A stretch of 64,000 nucleotides of DNA from Trichoplax sp. H2. Taxonomy: Eukaryota; Placozoa; Uniplacotomia; Trichoplacea. Position numbers and translations under genes: made by a program. The notes beneath the pieces were generated by a model. That model saw only the letters and a program-made list of their open reading frames with translations. It made no database searches and was not told the origin of the DNA. Positions 23,530 to 36,764 of the stretch are shown here, in pieces (the stretch's first letter is position 1; each line of letters opens with the position of its first letter). The stretch is from NCBI GenBank assembly GCA_003344405.1, contig NOWV01000007.1, positions 868,001 through 932,000 of the forward strand, read 5' to 3'.

Positions 23530-26500
23530 ATGGTAGTTATAAATCAGAATAATCCAGATGCACATGAATCTCGCTCTCTCATCGGAGCTAACCGCAACTC
23601 TCAATATGGCAGTAAGCTCTTTAACTTCTTTTCTTACCTAAAAGTACATTATAGATATAATTTTGATAGACTAGATGATATTAAACTACCAATATTAACT
23701 TTACTAGTCATTTATTTCTATTCATCTATTTTTATGGCAATAAAACCCATCGTGAGATGATTTCCATCAACTTACACAAATATGTATTGCATGTATATTT
23801 TCATGATTTTTATCATATTGTCTTACAAATACTCGTGTAACCTACAGCCACAGAAAATGGGCAACCCTCCACCCTAGATAGTAATTCTACAATTGGCACA
23901 GCTGGTTACTCGACAGCCGAAGATGACTGTTTTCTAATTGCTGGTACATCTATAATTTAAGACTATGGTATCACTTAAAGCATTTGAGAAAATATGCATA
24001 TAAATCTACTTAATTACACTGATAGGTAATACAAATGATTTATCGAGCAAAAGTTATCGTACGGCAAATGAAGATGAAGCAATACCAAATCCAACAGGTT
24101 ATTTAGACATTGAGTTAATTCTATAGAAGATAAAAATCTAGATCATTATACTTACTCGTTCTTATATGAACGTAATGACTACGACTTACTAAGTGGATAT
24201 TATGATTTTATAAATATGAGTTATCTCATAAGTTTGGCTAATATAGATAAATTAATCTACATTAAGAAATGAACTTGCAGAAATTATGATGTCTAAGTAA
24301 ATTTGTTACGAATACAATGCTTATATGATAATACAGTATTTCTGTAAACCGTTGCTAATCCTTCGCGTATTTGTATTTCTTTGCATTTATAGAAGCACAA
24401 GTTGAAGACCAAAATTCATCCAAGTCAGTTATTGTTGGCGTCATTCTAGTTGTTGTTTATGCTATATGTCTCTCTGCAGCTACCCAAACTGGAAAAGAAC
24501 TATATACTACTAGTAATTTCACTGGAGCCTCACTAGTTGCTTGGTAACGAAATACTTAGTAAAGGATATTAAGTTATTTTAATATTGGACGTAAAAATTA
24601 AACTGAAGGTGGAATAAATTATAAGTAAATATGAAATTTAAATTTTTCGTTATAAAATTGGAATATTTTATAGCTATGATTAAGGTTCTTATTGTAATAG
24701 CATAACAAGACTACCACGATTTTTACAAAACAATAAAGTTAATAGCTACAATCAAATTACACAAACGACTTTAGTGTATGCTAACAATGTCTAAAAATGA
24801 AAAATTTAGCATCAGTTGTTAGCAGCGTGATTTTAGCAATTGTTATTTTTGTATTTAAATTTAGGTCTTCCAGATCGCTGTTGCTAATCTTCTATCCCAT
24901 AATAGTCATATCATTACTATTTTCTGGTCAAAGCTACGACGAAATTTACATGTAAAGTGCAAATTAAAATAATATCTGTAAAAATATAACATTACTTCGG
25001 AATCTCAGCTGCTCAAGCTGTAACTTAAATATCATATATTTCAGTCTATTTAATTGTGTATGAAAATTTTCAATTTATAGTAATTATGATATTGCTGTGT
25101 GTTATCTGTATTCGATGAAATTATAAGCTAAGAATCATGTCTGTATCGATTGTAAATAGAAACATATAGCTTGCTATATGAGTAATAAAATAATGTTTTA
25201 TTTATTTTGTACGATATCTATCGTAAATATTGCACATAAATTTTAGGAAAAGTATTATGCTTATGTATTATTGACACCATCTATTTAGGCGTGCTTCTAA
25301 ATTCTATAAGCAAAAGGGATCTTCCTTGAGAATCACCATTATCAAAATTATTCCATTAACTTGCCTATCATTGGGCATTGCCTATTTCTACTTGATTTCG
25401 CTATCATTCTTATCCTCAACAAATGTTTCGGCGATATATTCCTTCTCCGCAGCAATTGTTTATGTTATGTCTTTAATTTTCTTGAAAGAACCCTTCTTAT
25501 TCCTGCGGGTATTTTCGCTTTCATATTATTGTATATACCTACATATTTTATCCAAATAATTTTCATATCATTTTGATCTTTTTCATCAGTTCTTATAAAA
25601 ATTTTTGCTACTATTTTAGTTCTTGGCCGTGGTAATCTCATTAGCTGGCGTGGTATTGATTACTATTGCCAAAGAAGACGGCTCTTTTATAGTATCAGGC
25701 GTATTTTTGGCACTAGCGGCCGCTTTTTGTGGAGCTAGTTTTCGGGTTAGTACAGATCGTATCGGTTTAGCACTGACTGTTGATTGACTCTATTATTATA
25801 TTCCGAAAATGATACTATAAAATGAATTAGTTTAAATGCAGAAACATACTTTTCGAATTGTAATAATACAATCTTCTGTATATCATAATTAATCTTATGT
25901 AGAATAAGACGATATGTCATCGCAGTTTCATTAATGAAGCATGGTTTCATTAAATACACTAGAATATATTAAAAATAGTATCATCAATTTAAGTAATCTA
26001 GAAATTTCATGACCAAAAATAGATCTTACTATTTTTAATTATTTATCATCTATCGGATAGAATGGCCCAAGATTCAATGGCTGATTTACAAATTTTCGTC
26101 AATTAATTCTCTACTGTCTTCACATCACTATTTTATAGGTTGTTACCAAAGTGATTATCGGATCAGCATCAGTTATTGAGACGACTTTTCTCTTGACTAT
26201 CATGGGAACTCAATCCCTTTGTATCTTTTGGATTCCTATTTTAATTTTACACTTTACAAATGTAGAAGTGATTGTTGTACCCGATTTTCCTTGGACTTGG
26301 CTTATGTTGACTATACTTTTACGCACAACATTTAATCTGTTAGTCTGCATTGGCATTGCCTATACCCATCCCATCTATATTTCGATTGGGTCATTACTAA
26401 CTATACCAATTAACGCTATAATTGATTCAACTGTACGACATCAAAATTTTCAACTTTTAGAAATTATAGGTACTATCCTGTTAATTATTGCATTTATAGT

Positions 26501-26588
26501 ATTCACTATTCCACTTAACATTGTTATATCTGTATCAGCAAAAATACGTTTATCTATTCGTAATTTACTTTGCAGACCAACTTTATAG
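23530..26588 (+). CDS. SLC35F3/4: divergent SLC35F3/F4-like transporter, gene E
   Basis: Ten-helix transporter with the D-E-F exon plan plus one extra N-terminal exon. Exons 23530-23611, 23848-23943, 24026-24097, 24393-24543, 24865-24951, 25289-25508, 25620-25745, 26139-26588; GT-AG; 427 aa. The extra 72-nt exon (24026-24097) is phase 1 on both sides and holds SKSYRTANE, the nearest match to the SYxLA motif of its paralogues. Key family residues differ. The exon-5 patch reads T-N-V-S-A-I-Y, so the otherwise constant Asp is Asn and Phe is Tyr. The exon-6 loop is A-K-E-D-G-S-F. The frame is open across all eight exons, which argues against a pseudogene and for altered function. Confidence 0.88.
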
Positions 26589-29500
26589 TATGCATGCTGT
26601 ATTTAACTGGCTTAAATTAACTAATACATCGGTAAGCTATCATTGACATCATTTCTTGATAAATCGTTTGTCTTAATTACACTTACCTATACCAGATCGT
26701 CTAAGCCTGACTTTTCTACCATATCTTTAGGCTAGATGTGCTACACTAATATGATAATAGATGAAAGCTTTTATTTTATTTTCACTTCTTGTATAATCAG
26801 TGAAGTATTGGAAAAAGGGCTTGCAAATAATTTTATTAGATATTTGAAACTTAATATAGTATTCAATCTTGTGTCGTAAAATAATGTATAAGTTATCTCT
26901 ATAACAAATGTTCAAGGTCGAAAATGGGTAAAATTATAGTACGAAGAAACCATTAAATATGCTAATTATTATGAAATTGCATTCGATGTATTTCCGTAAT
27001 AAATCTTAAAATTGAGCCAAAAGATAAATGTTTACAGTATAGCTGTGTAAAATATATTAATCCGTTTTCTTTACTATTTAAATTATGGCAGAGCTTTTGA
27101 AGCACTAAGCTGCTGGCATCGTACATGAAGGATCTATATTTTATAATTCTGTCCCAGTAATTTACGAAGACTAGATCTTCATTTAAATTTTTTGATTATT
27201 TCTTGTCTAAAATAGTGTTTGATAGTCATTCACCCATTTTCTGTTGTATTGGTCATCGTAGTAGATATTAAGTTAGTTAGTGAAATTTACTCCTCGATTT
27301 TTATATAGCGTCTGCTATTTCTTTCTTTCTGAAGAGCATAATTACTTCGGGGCTGGTAAAGCAGAGTAATCCGGAAGATACTACAAAGCTCCTATACAGT
27401 ACTCCCTAATCGAGTGGGAATAGGAGTTTAGCGATTTCAGTATTGATCGAGTTAATAATAACTTCAACTTTATGAAATAATACTATATCGATATGCTACG
27501 TAATTTTTTAGTGAAATAGATACTTTGGCCAAGAACAGTAACATGCGATCATTATCTTATTCTGAGTTGTTCACTATTCCAGTATATTATATGCATATAC
27601 GGCTACCATAGAGTGCCAAAATACTGATACTTTGAGTAGCACGAGTTATGTCAGATAGAGTAGATGTTGAACTTAATCAACTTGTACGCTACTTCAGAAA
27701 TAATTAAGAAAAATTCTTTAATTCTATTGAATCTTCTTGAATTATACCGAAGTTAGGTACTTATTTTTACGCTTTGATGTTGTATATGTTGGCGTATCAT
27801 CAAAATGCCGTATCAAATTTTAACAGAGCTTTCATGAATTTATGCTGTTTATTAAAACATTGATCTTAAATAGAGAATGCCCTATTTCCGTAAAGGAAAA
27901 GTAATATAATAACTTAATACCATTATCAAACCGCTAAATTTGTATTGAAAGGCATATTGAAGCTGATCTTATAAATCAAGCATATACCGCCTAATTGAAT
28001 ACGGTACAAGCCATATGCTAAGACAGTAACCAACCACGGTAACAACAACAAAGGTAAATCCAGCCAGATGGTCACTTATATTACTGTTATCCTAAAGCAA
28101 GACCCTTTTGACTAGAAGTACAATTGTACTTATAAAATCCATTCATATAAAGCAACTTATATAACCAGTAGAAGCAGGTGAAAATCTCCTAATCTTATAC
28201 AATACAATAATTCTAGTTGTGTATCCATGAATCTTCATAGTTTTTTCTATTCTATCAATTTTTAATGCTATATATTTTTGGTTGCTGTAATTTTCCCCTT
28301 AATCATAAATGATATCACAGTGCTCGATTAAGCACAAGGCGAGCTAGTAGTAATTATTTTATCAAGTCTCGACTTTATCGATTGCAATTAACTTCTACCG
28401 TAAGATTCGTATCATTGCCGTCAGTTTCATCGTCATAATAGAAATAACAATAATAATTTGAATAATAAATGATGAGAATACGGGCTCAATGGCAGAGATA
28501 TATGTGACAATTCCATTTGATCCTGCTTTAATACATAGAGCTACCATACAGTATTTTTGTTACTGAAAGGCAATTCTCTACTCGCAAGCAAAGTAAAATT
28601 TGGCTATACTTGTGTGTGTGATTTTGCGATGCTAAAGGCCGATTTAATTACTTAGCCTACTTTAGATTTAGCAATTAAGAGTACTCTTGACAGAAAATTA
28701 GGTAGACAAGATTTGGCAGTATTTAGTTTGTTTATATCTATGCTACAGTACCATTTTGAACGATAGATAGATCTGAGAAAGGTTCGGTTACCCTCCCTAC
28801 TGCGCTGATAGACTGTCGACATATTAAATCATATCAATTTTATACCATTATAAATTCGCCTGGAGTTGAACTTATGACATCCAATCAATCATTTAGTCTC
28901 CTTTGCTCAACATCGTGATGTGTAGTATAGCTATACTGGTTTTAGATGTCAAGATATACATTGTACGTTAATGTATTTTCCTAGACTTTTGGCTACCCTA
29001 GTTAAAAGTTACTTGTGATAAAGCTACAATACATAAAATAGAGAACAAATAACAATAACATTAAATAAAGGTGGAGCATACGTATAAACAATAATTCAGC
29101 ACACTTATTAAAATGGCTATTGTATCGTATGGTCTGATGGCATTGTAGGCGCAAGACGTGAAATTATTTTTATTTATCTCATCATCAGTGTAGCAGTAAG
29201 AAAAAATAAGCGAATAGACAGACATTTAACGACGGTTTCTAAATTGTAGATTGATGTTTAAGTTTACAAGTTGGTATTTTCTAGACCCAAAGCTTGATCA
29301 GTAAGATGCATACACTGATTGTATGATAAGGAATACCAAAGATATTCGAGAAATTCGATTTTCGACGACAACATAGGCAAGACATTTTCTCTGTTTAAAC
29401 GCGATTTTTAGAGTCCATGAAATCCTCAAGTCTCGCTGCTGTGTTAAGTTAAATCCCTAGGTGGTCTATCTTCATCACGTTAATATTCTTATACCATTAA

Positions 29501-29609
29501 TTTAATTAAGCGAATAGCTGTATATCCATACATAAGGACGTCCATGGCATTTGATAGTATTGATCAGACGGCGATTTAAAGCATTATCTACCATTTTAAA
29601 CTGTAGTGT

Positions 29610-29930
29610 TGGCAAGGTCTATCACGGAATAATCGCTAGGACTATCAGTAAGATTTACTGGATTAATTTCATCAAGTAAAATAATTAAATTCAAGCACCT
29701 GCTAGAACATAACTAATAAGCAAAGGCTAGCAATTGGTATAATATTTATTATTTGGTAGATAGACATACGCGTAGGTCTGTCACCGAATGATTGCCAGGA
29801 CTATCGACGAAATTTACTAGGCTCAATTTTATCAAGTAAATCGATTCGATTCAAGATCGTACTGGAACGTAACAAGTGAGTGAAGACCAGCAATGGACAT
29901 GATTATTATAGTTCAGTAAGCATGCCATTG
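29610..29930. repeat. two-copy diverged tandem repeat, about 162 bp
   Basis: The two halves share GGACTATC, AATTTACT and ATCAAGTAAA blocks in the same order, near 29638/29799, 29651/29812 and 29669/29831. Each ends in a block with GAA-CATAAC or GAACGTAAC and AGCAAT. The second copy is open on the minus strand for 83 codons, but the first copy is not, so it is non-coding. Confidence 0.65.
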
Positions 29931-30714
29931 ACATCTTTTCCTTCTTGTTAGTTTGAGATGATCTAGGCAAGTAGCCAGTCAATTTCCTATAGTACGAGTA
30001 CAAGTCATCATGGCATGATATTTTTGATATCCTTAAAATATAAAGCTGAAATAAAGTAATCCAATTATTAGCAAGTATATTACTATCAATCTTCATTAGC
30101 AATGTATTAATAGTGAATCAGGCAATTTTTGCGATACATCTTACGACGATACGATACTCTTTTATTTCCTTCAATACTAAGCTGAAATGATCTGATGCGA
30201 ATGTGAATCAGACGTATATTTAGTGTATTCCTAGTAATATCCGCATATGTTTAGAGACTAATAGACAGTCTTCTACTATATGATAACTAGACGTGCAAAG
30301 TTCAGATAGTCAAACTTTAATATATAGTATAGATACGATACCTTGTAGTTCGTTAATTATTTAATCTAAAATGATCTAATCCACCTATTAGCAAAATTAA
30401 TCAAAGTATCATTAGCTATTTATTAGCTATATATTAGTTATTAGCTATTAAGATTCGTGCTAAGTGATTTTCAACCCTTCAGTGCCATTAACGGAATAGA
30501 TAAGTAACTAGTGCCTAACTTTTATAGCTATGCAATATGGAGCAGATTATTATCACTACAACTTCTGAGGTTCCTAAGAGTATACTAGGGCTACGAGTAC
30601 TTATCCGTACTATTAGAATGCCTGTTTTAGAATCGCATTTATAAATGCGGTACTCTGTTTATTTTCTCATATGATTCCTCAAAAATCGTCATTGGATAAA
30701 AGTGGTTGCAGAAT

Positions 30715-31250
30715 TCAGCCAGACAAGGATCAATAAATAGAATCCCATCAAGAATAGTGGCTATAGAATCCCATCAAGAATAGTGGCTATCACATAATAG
30801 CAAACGTGCAGTTAAAATAAGACGGGTGCACCAGATACAGGCCAATCAACCGAATTCCATCGAGGATAATTGTAACCAGATAAAGTAGACGCAAAGTTAA
30901 AATAAGACAAGTGTAGCCAAACAAAAATCAACAGAATCTCGTCAAGGATAGCAACTATTAAATAAAAGTAGAGACGGAGTTAAAGCAAGGCGAGTAAAGT
31001 AGACAAATATTAACAGATTTTCATCAAAGACGGTAACAAGCAAATAAAAACAGACACGGAGTTAACGAAGACGAGGAAGCTAAATAAATAAGCAAGTGCT
31101 TGAATAAGTCAAAGCAAAGTCGTCAACAGAAATCCCTTAATAATAGCAGTAAGATAGACGTGAAGCGAATAATCCTTGGAGGGCAATAGTTAACAAAGTT
31201 TCCTCAGTGAGAGAAATCAAATAAAAATAAATACGGAGGTTAGTACGAGA
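30715..31250. repeat. degenerate minisatellite, about 81-bp unit
   Basis: A unit of the form CAGAAT-CATCAAGGATAG...AAATAAAAG-AGAC-GAGTTAA...GACGAG recurs at about 30850, 30931 and 31013, with more decayed copies on both sides. Within it lies a perfect 26-bp tandem duplication (30739-30764 and 30765-30790). Confidence 0.75.
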
Positions 31251-32034
31251 TGAGAAAGTCGAAATAATAATTCACGTAAACATTTTTTACCATTCAAAAT
31301 AAATTTATCGATAAATTACTTTTAAATCCACTTATGCCTTCTTCAGCTTGAGCCTGCTGGAGAAAAAGTATAATTGTAGCATATGGCTATTAAATAAAAT
31401 CTGAGATTCAATAATTTAGTCCAGTCATGTTACTGTATGGTAAGGAAACGAATACTTCAGGTAGTAAAAAAATGTTCAATATTTTTAAAGAAAGACAAGA
31501 AATGTCCTACTTAGATGATACAGTAAAATATTTATAGTCACTATCAGAGCATTGGTTATCCGCAAATCATCATAGAAAGCTAGCTTGTATAAGATTGATT
31601 CTTTTTATATGTGATGGAAGATAAACTGCTATCAGCTAAATTGAGATATTGGTAATATAACTGTAGTAGGAGAGAATTATTGGTCGGTACACTAAACAAG
31701 ACCGATCAGATCTAATAGCTAAAGGTATTCTTAGCTCTTATTCCATTTCTTATCCTGATGGAAATGGAAATACCATTAGCAATATCTTAGCTAAGCCTAA
31801 CAATTTATGCATTTCAAGAAATTATGCGCAGACAGGATTATGTTATCATAGTGATATTATACTTCATAGCTATACTGTGTAATTGTATCAAATCCAATGC
31901 AGTTTAACTTAGGTTGATTACTAAACGTACAAATAGACTACAAGGTTACTATAAATTCTCCAATTAAACTATGGTCTATTTGTTTTCATTGCATATGTAT
32001 ATATAAATTATATAATTGATTCATTACAGGAGGA

Positions 32035-34644
32035 ATGAAGAAAGCTAGCAATGGATCAATCAACAGTTATCAACTAGCTATCGCGGCGAATTTTGGACAA
32101 AAATCAGGTAAATCAACATAATACCTTTAACAATCTTAAACCATTGCTAGCGATAGCTACCAGTATTATATAAGGAATGTTATCAACTATTTTATTTCAA
32201 ATGGTATAGCATAATATAACTCGTACGCGGTATATACGAATTTTTAAAATCAGATTTTAATGGTAAAGATTTTTTGATTTATAATCAATGCCAATTGGTT
32301 ACTTACTCTACATATAATATAGCCATAGTTGGTGTGGAATAGCGGTCCACCTGTTATATCAATTACTGTAAATAGTAATACTATAATTGTATTTTTTAAA
32401 GTTTTAGAAGATGAGGATCACCAACCAGGTAACAAGAAACAGGCCCAATCAAGAAAACAAATCATCATTGGGGTAGCTTTTGTCATAGCTATAGCAGTGT
32501 GTACTGCTGGTGCAACTCAATTCGGAAAGGATTTATACGAAGAAGGCAATTTTACTTCTACATCACTGGTAGCATGGTAATCGTTATAAGCAATAGGAAT
32601 AGGCTTTACGACTGATAGAGAAAATCATAGCTACTTTTTTTCTTGAATAGCTTCGTCATTTAGTCCTATTGCGATACATTTTCTTACAATACTTCTACGT
32701 TATAACGGCTTGTATCAATTAATTATAAAATTAGTTAGGATTCTGTTATATGTAGTTTTATACGTAAAGAAAATCCTATCTGACTAAAATATTGAAATTT
32801 TATTGCATCTACTTGTCCATATCTTAACTTAATTGTATGATTGATTAGATCTTACGATGAGTCAATTTTTTATAGAACTAAAGTCATTTAATTAAAGATA
32901 ATGTAATTTAAAAGTTCTAAGACTTTTACTAGACAATATCTTAATTATGCGCCTGTTGTCAGATAGGATCTTGTTATGTGTCCATTTTTTACCGACTTAA
33001 AATCATATCTAATTAAAATATTGAAACTTTTACAACTTTACATTAATTCCAGAATAGTATTCATTTAATCTGAAAAAATATACTTAGATATAACCATCGT
33101 TTTATTGCCACTTTCCTGTATTTGCACGTAGGTCTTCAAGATCCATGGCTGTTTTTATTTATCCAGCAGTATCCATTTTCTATACTTTTCGTGGGCAAAG
33201 TCATCGAGAAACATATAAGTAAGATGCAGATCGCAAAATAACTCGTTTTAAATTGCCTTCGTTTAAAATTTGCATTTCTATATTCAGCCAATCAGCTTGG
33301 CATAGTAAATTAGAAACAATTTGTTTCATTTTATTTAAAATTTCAAACTACTCAAAAATTTTATACCGTATTATTGTAGAGGTATCTATACTAATAACAT
33401 AAAGATAATTAATTCCTCTCGTTCCTTATCCTATGGAGATATAAATTATAAGATATATTAAACAGCTGCTACGCAACTCTAGCATCTTTCATTGCACTTT
33501 TACCATTAGAAATTTATTAAATGTAAATTAACTCTTTACAATTGATAGGCAAGCTTCCGAGATTTTCGGGCAGCATAGGCATGGAGTTATGCCTGCTTTT
33601 CTCAGACTAATACCAATAACTGCATTGTCGACAGGTGCAACGTATCTTAGCTTCTATGCTTTGCGTTATACCTCATCAACGGACGTAACTGCCGTTTTCT
33701 CCGCCTCAGCAGCGATAGTTTACGTGCTGTCTCTCTTGGTTTTGAATGAGCCTTTTGTAGTTTTGCGGGTATGAATTAAGCTTGAAATCTTTGTAAAGGC
33801 GATATATAAGTTCGATGATCATCATTAGAGCTTAAGAATATCTTATACAGTGTTATAAATTAGAAATATTATGAAGAGAATTGCATTAGTAATTCATTAA
33901 TACAATTAATGATTATTTTCTGGATGTATCGTGACTAGTTTTTGGCTGTATTAATGTCAGTAGCGGGTGTTGTGGTAATAGCCTACTCTGAGGGATTTGG
34001 ATCTTTTGGAGCAATTGGAGTCATTTTAGTATCTGGAAGTGCAGCTTTTGCAGCTGTTTATCGAGTAAGTAATTAACTTTTTAATTCTACTGGATATTAT
34101 ACTGATGCAGAAGGCATTTTAAAGCATTAAAAATGTTCAAGAAAGGTTATTACTAGCTGTAGGTTCTCAACGTATTGTGTCTTTATCAATAAATTAGGTG
34201 TTGACGAAAAAAGTTATTGGAGAAGCATCGTTAGCTCGAGCCAGTCTTTACTTAAGCGTAACGTGTTTTCAAGCTCTCATCCTATTTTGGATCCCTATTC
34301 CTATTTTATATTTTACTGGTGTTGAAGAAATTACCTTTTCTACTTTTCCATGGACTGCATTTTTCCCATGCATATTTACCCTTTTTCTCTATAGTATACT
34401 TATGATTTTGGGTATTAATTTTACTTATCCCATCTATATGTCAATGGGACCATTGCTGGGAATTCCCATCAATGCTGCTATTGATGTTTTAGTTCGAAAT
34501 CAAACTTTTTCAACGACTAAGATTATCGGAACTATGCTATTAATTCTTGGCTTTCTAATTTTAACGATACCTCTATCGAATATTCTAGCGATATCAAGTA
34601 AAACTAAGTTACTTTTATGTAAGAAAAAGAAGAATTTAAAATAA
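32035..34644 (+). CDS. SLC35F3/4: SLC35F3/F4-like transporter, gene F
   Basis: Ten-helix SLC35F3/F4-type transporter. Exons 32030-32107, 32408-32576, 33132-33218, 33549-33768, 33939-34064, 34198-34644; phases after the first listed exon 1,2,2,0,0. A TTACAG acceptor sits just before 32030, so the first exon seen is internal to the transcript. I start at its in-frame ATG (32035), giving 373 aa. In the paralogues a short coding exon precedes this one, so a few residues may be missing. NSYQLAI is in the first listed exon, S-T-D-V-T-A-V-F in the fifth-exon equivalent, and YSEGFGSFGAIG in the next. It is closest in exon plan and sequence to gene D. The C-terminus is lysine-rich (KKKKNLK). Confidence 0.9.
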
Positions 34645-35700
34645 TACACCTCTTAGCAGGATTACTGCTTTGTTAAAGAGGATTTTGGAATCGAAATTAT
34701 TATTCAGTAAAAGATTTTAAGTTTGAAAGAATAAATCAAAGTAAGAATTGGTAGCCATGGGAACTGTTTGATAATTTTAGAAGTAGAAATGTCTAGTTTG
34801 CTTTAAAGTATAATTGTTTCGTAAAAGTAGTTAAGTTAAGCTAGAGTTTCTAAGTTATCTTAGGGGCATGACCGCTTTACTAAAGAAGATTTTGGGTATC
34901 ATTGGATTTTTTTCATAATATTTAAGCTTAGAATCACAAATTGGAGTATCTAATTTGCTATTATGATGTTGCTGCTTTGCTAAAGTAGTCAAGACATCGG
35001 TAATCCAAGTAATTGTTTAATATTAGCTTAATTTTAGAAGAATATATTGGAGCATCTATCTCACTTTCGTGATTTACTACTTACCAGTTGTGAAGATATT
35101 GGTAATCAGAGTAGCAGTTAAATAAACATATACGAACAAGTTTAGAAGAATAAGCTGGAATTTCTAGTTCGCTCTAGCCACATTACTGCTTGCTAAAGGA
35201 ATTAAGATATAGGTAATTTAAAGTACCATAACTGTTCGATCAAGGATTTAGCTTAGAACAAACTGGAGCAATTTATTCGCTCTGAGATATTGCTAATTTA
35301 CTAATTTATCAAGTTACTGATGATCAGAGTAACTGTTCAAGAAAGATCGAACTTGAGAGGAGTGAGCTGGAATTCTTAGCTCACTTTGACAACATTACTA
35401 CCATGTTAAAGAAGGTATCAGCATTCAGGATATTTATTCGATACAGCTTATTAAAGCTTAGAAGAATCAACTGTAATACCTAGTTCGTTTTGACGACATT
35501 ATCATTTCATTGAAGAAAGTATTGGCAGTCAGATATCTGCTCAATAGAAGCATAAGTTTTGAAGAACAAACTGGAGTATCTCGTTGATCCTAGTGATATT
35601 ACCGCTTTACTAATATGGTCAAGATGTCAGTAATTAGAGAAACTTTCTAATACATAGTAGATATAAATTGGGATAAACCAACTGTAGTACTGTAAATGCA
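34645..35700. repeat. about 105-bp degenerate satellite behind gene F
   Basis: A unit containing ATTACTGCTTT-CTAAAG, GGTAATC-GAGTAACTGTT and TTAGAAGAAT-AACTGGAGTATCTAGTTCGCT repeats at about 34867, 34965, 35071, 35181, 35287, 35392, 35497 and 35597. Earlier decayed copies reach back to about 34660. Period 98-110 bp, at least eight copies, heavily diverged. It starts almost at the stop codon of gene F, so part of it may be transcribed as 3' UTR. Confidence 0.85.
34730..34735 (+). terminator. AATAAA poly(A) signal of gene F
   Basis: A canonical AATAAA 86 bases after the gene F stop, at the front of the satellite array. Confidence 0.4.
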
Positions 35701-36764
35701 AAAGCACCCATGATCATTGTCGAGGTAGTTATGCATGCGTTCAAGTTAACGCTTTAAGTCCTGGATTTCCTTTAGTCATTTTTACTATTTTACGAATTCA
35801 GGCATGTTCTAATCTCTGTGTAAAGATAATATATCACTTTACGTGCTCAGAAAATAACGAGATGCAGTAAATGGTAGTGTTATGGAGCTTGATGCTCTAT
35901 GATAAGTGGCTACTAGTAAATTTGCTAATGATAAACTTATCCTTGGACTTGTTTTCTATAGTATAGGAATAAGTTAGTTTTCCTTTACTGATCTCCGGAG
36001 TTAGTCGGGGAACCTTAAAAGTAGATAATTTAGTTCAGGAACGATCACGAAAGCTGTTTCGTGACAGGTAGCAAATGCCAATTCACATAATTTCAAATTA
36101 GAATGACAGAGTTCAAAAGTACTATGTTCAGATCTTGTTGGAAGGATACTTTTGGACGACTGTCGCTAGAAAATTCGCATTAATTCGTGCAGTAATTATT
36201 AAATACTGCTTATTTTTAGTTATTATGATAGTATTATAATGTGAAGGTCCTAGAGTATATCATATGTGTTTTTAAGCAATTAAATTGAAAGATGTAAAAT
36301 CTATCAATACCTTAACTGAAAACCTAGACGTAGTAAATGAAAACCAAGGAAATTTTATTATACAAAGTAGCATTAAATGCCATTCTACTCACTGAGATCA
36401 AGATGACTATACGATCCACTATGTTTATAGAATACTTTTAAATTCTGTATAATTACCAATATAATCCAACTATACATTCCTAGTCCTACTCTATTATGTC
36501 CAATCCATTCGACACTAACTCAATTAATTCACAGCAGGAGAATTGAACGAGAAAATAAATATAATATACAGTGACTACTTGAGATAGAACACCCTTAATT
36601 CGCTTGATTGATAGCATTAACTGCCATCCATTTCTTATAAAATACATTAAGATGAACTGGATATAACAATCAGTATATCATAGCTATTAAAGTTTTAGAC
36701 TATTTAGTTGCTTAAATTGACCATACTCTACTCAGAAGTGATATTAGTAACATCACTACAAATT
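35701..36764. other. gap, nothing recognised
   Basis: AT-rich sequence between the satellite and the 3' end of the LRRC71-like gene on the other strand. I see no exon, repeat or RNA gene here. Confidence 0.5.

Larger units (their letters stand above)
26589..31999. other. 5.4-kb gap between genes E and F
   Basis: No exon is recognised. Visible structure: a two-copy diverged repeat at about 29610-29930 and a degenerate minisatellite at about 30715-31250. An upstream exon of gene F is expected in the last kilobase. One candidate is a 13-base coding exon at about 31427-31439, ending at a GTAAGG donor, but it is too short to support. Confidence 0.55.

Noticed and set aside
27380-27428. imperfect hairpin with CTCCTAT and ATAGGAG arms
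   Set aside because: Stem is short and interrupted; such hairpins are expected by chance over 64 kb.
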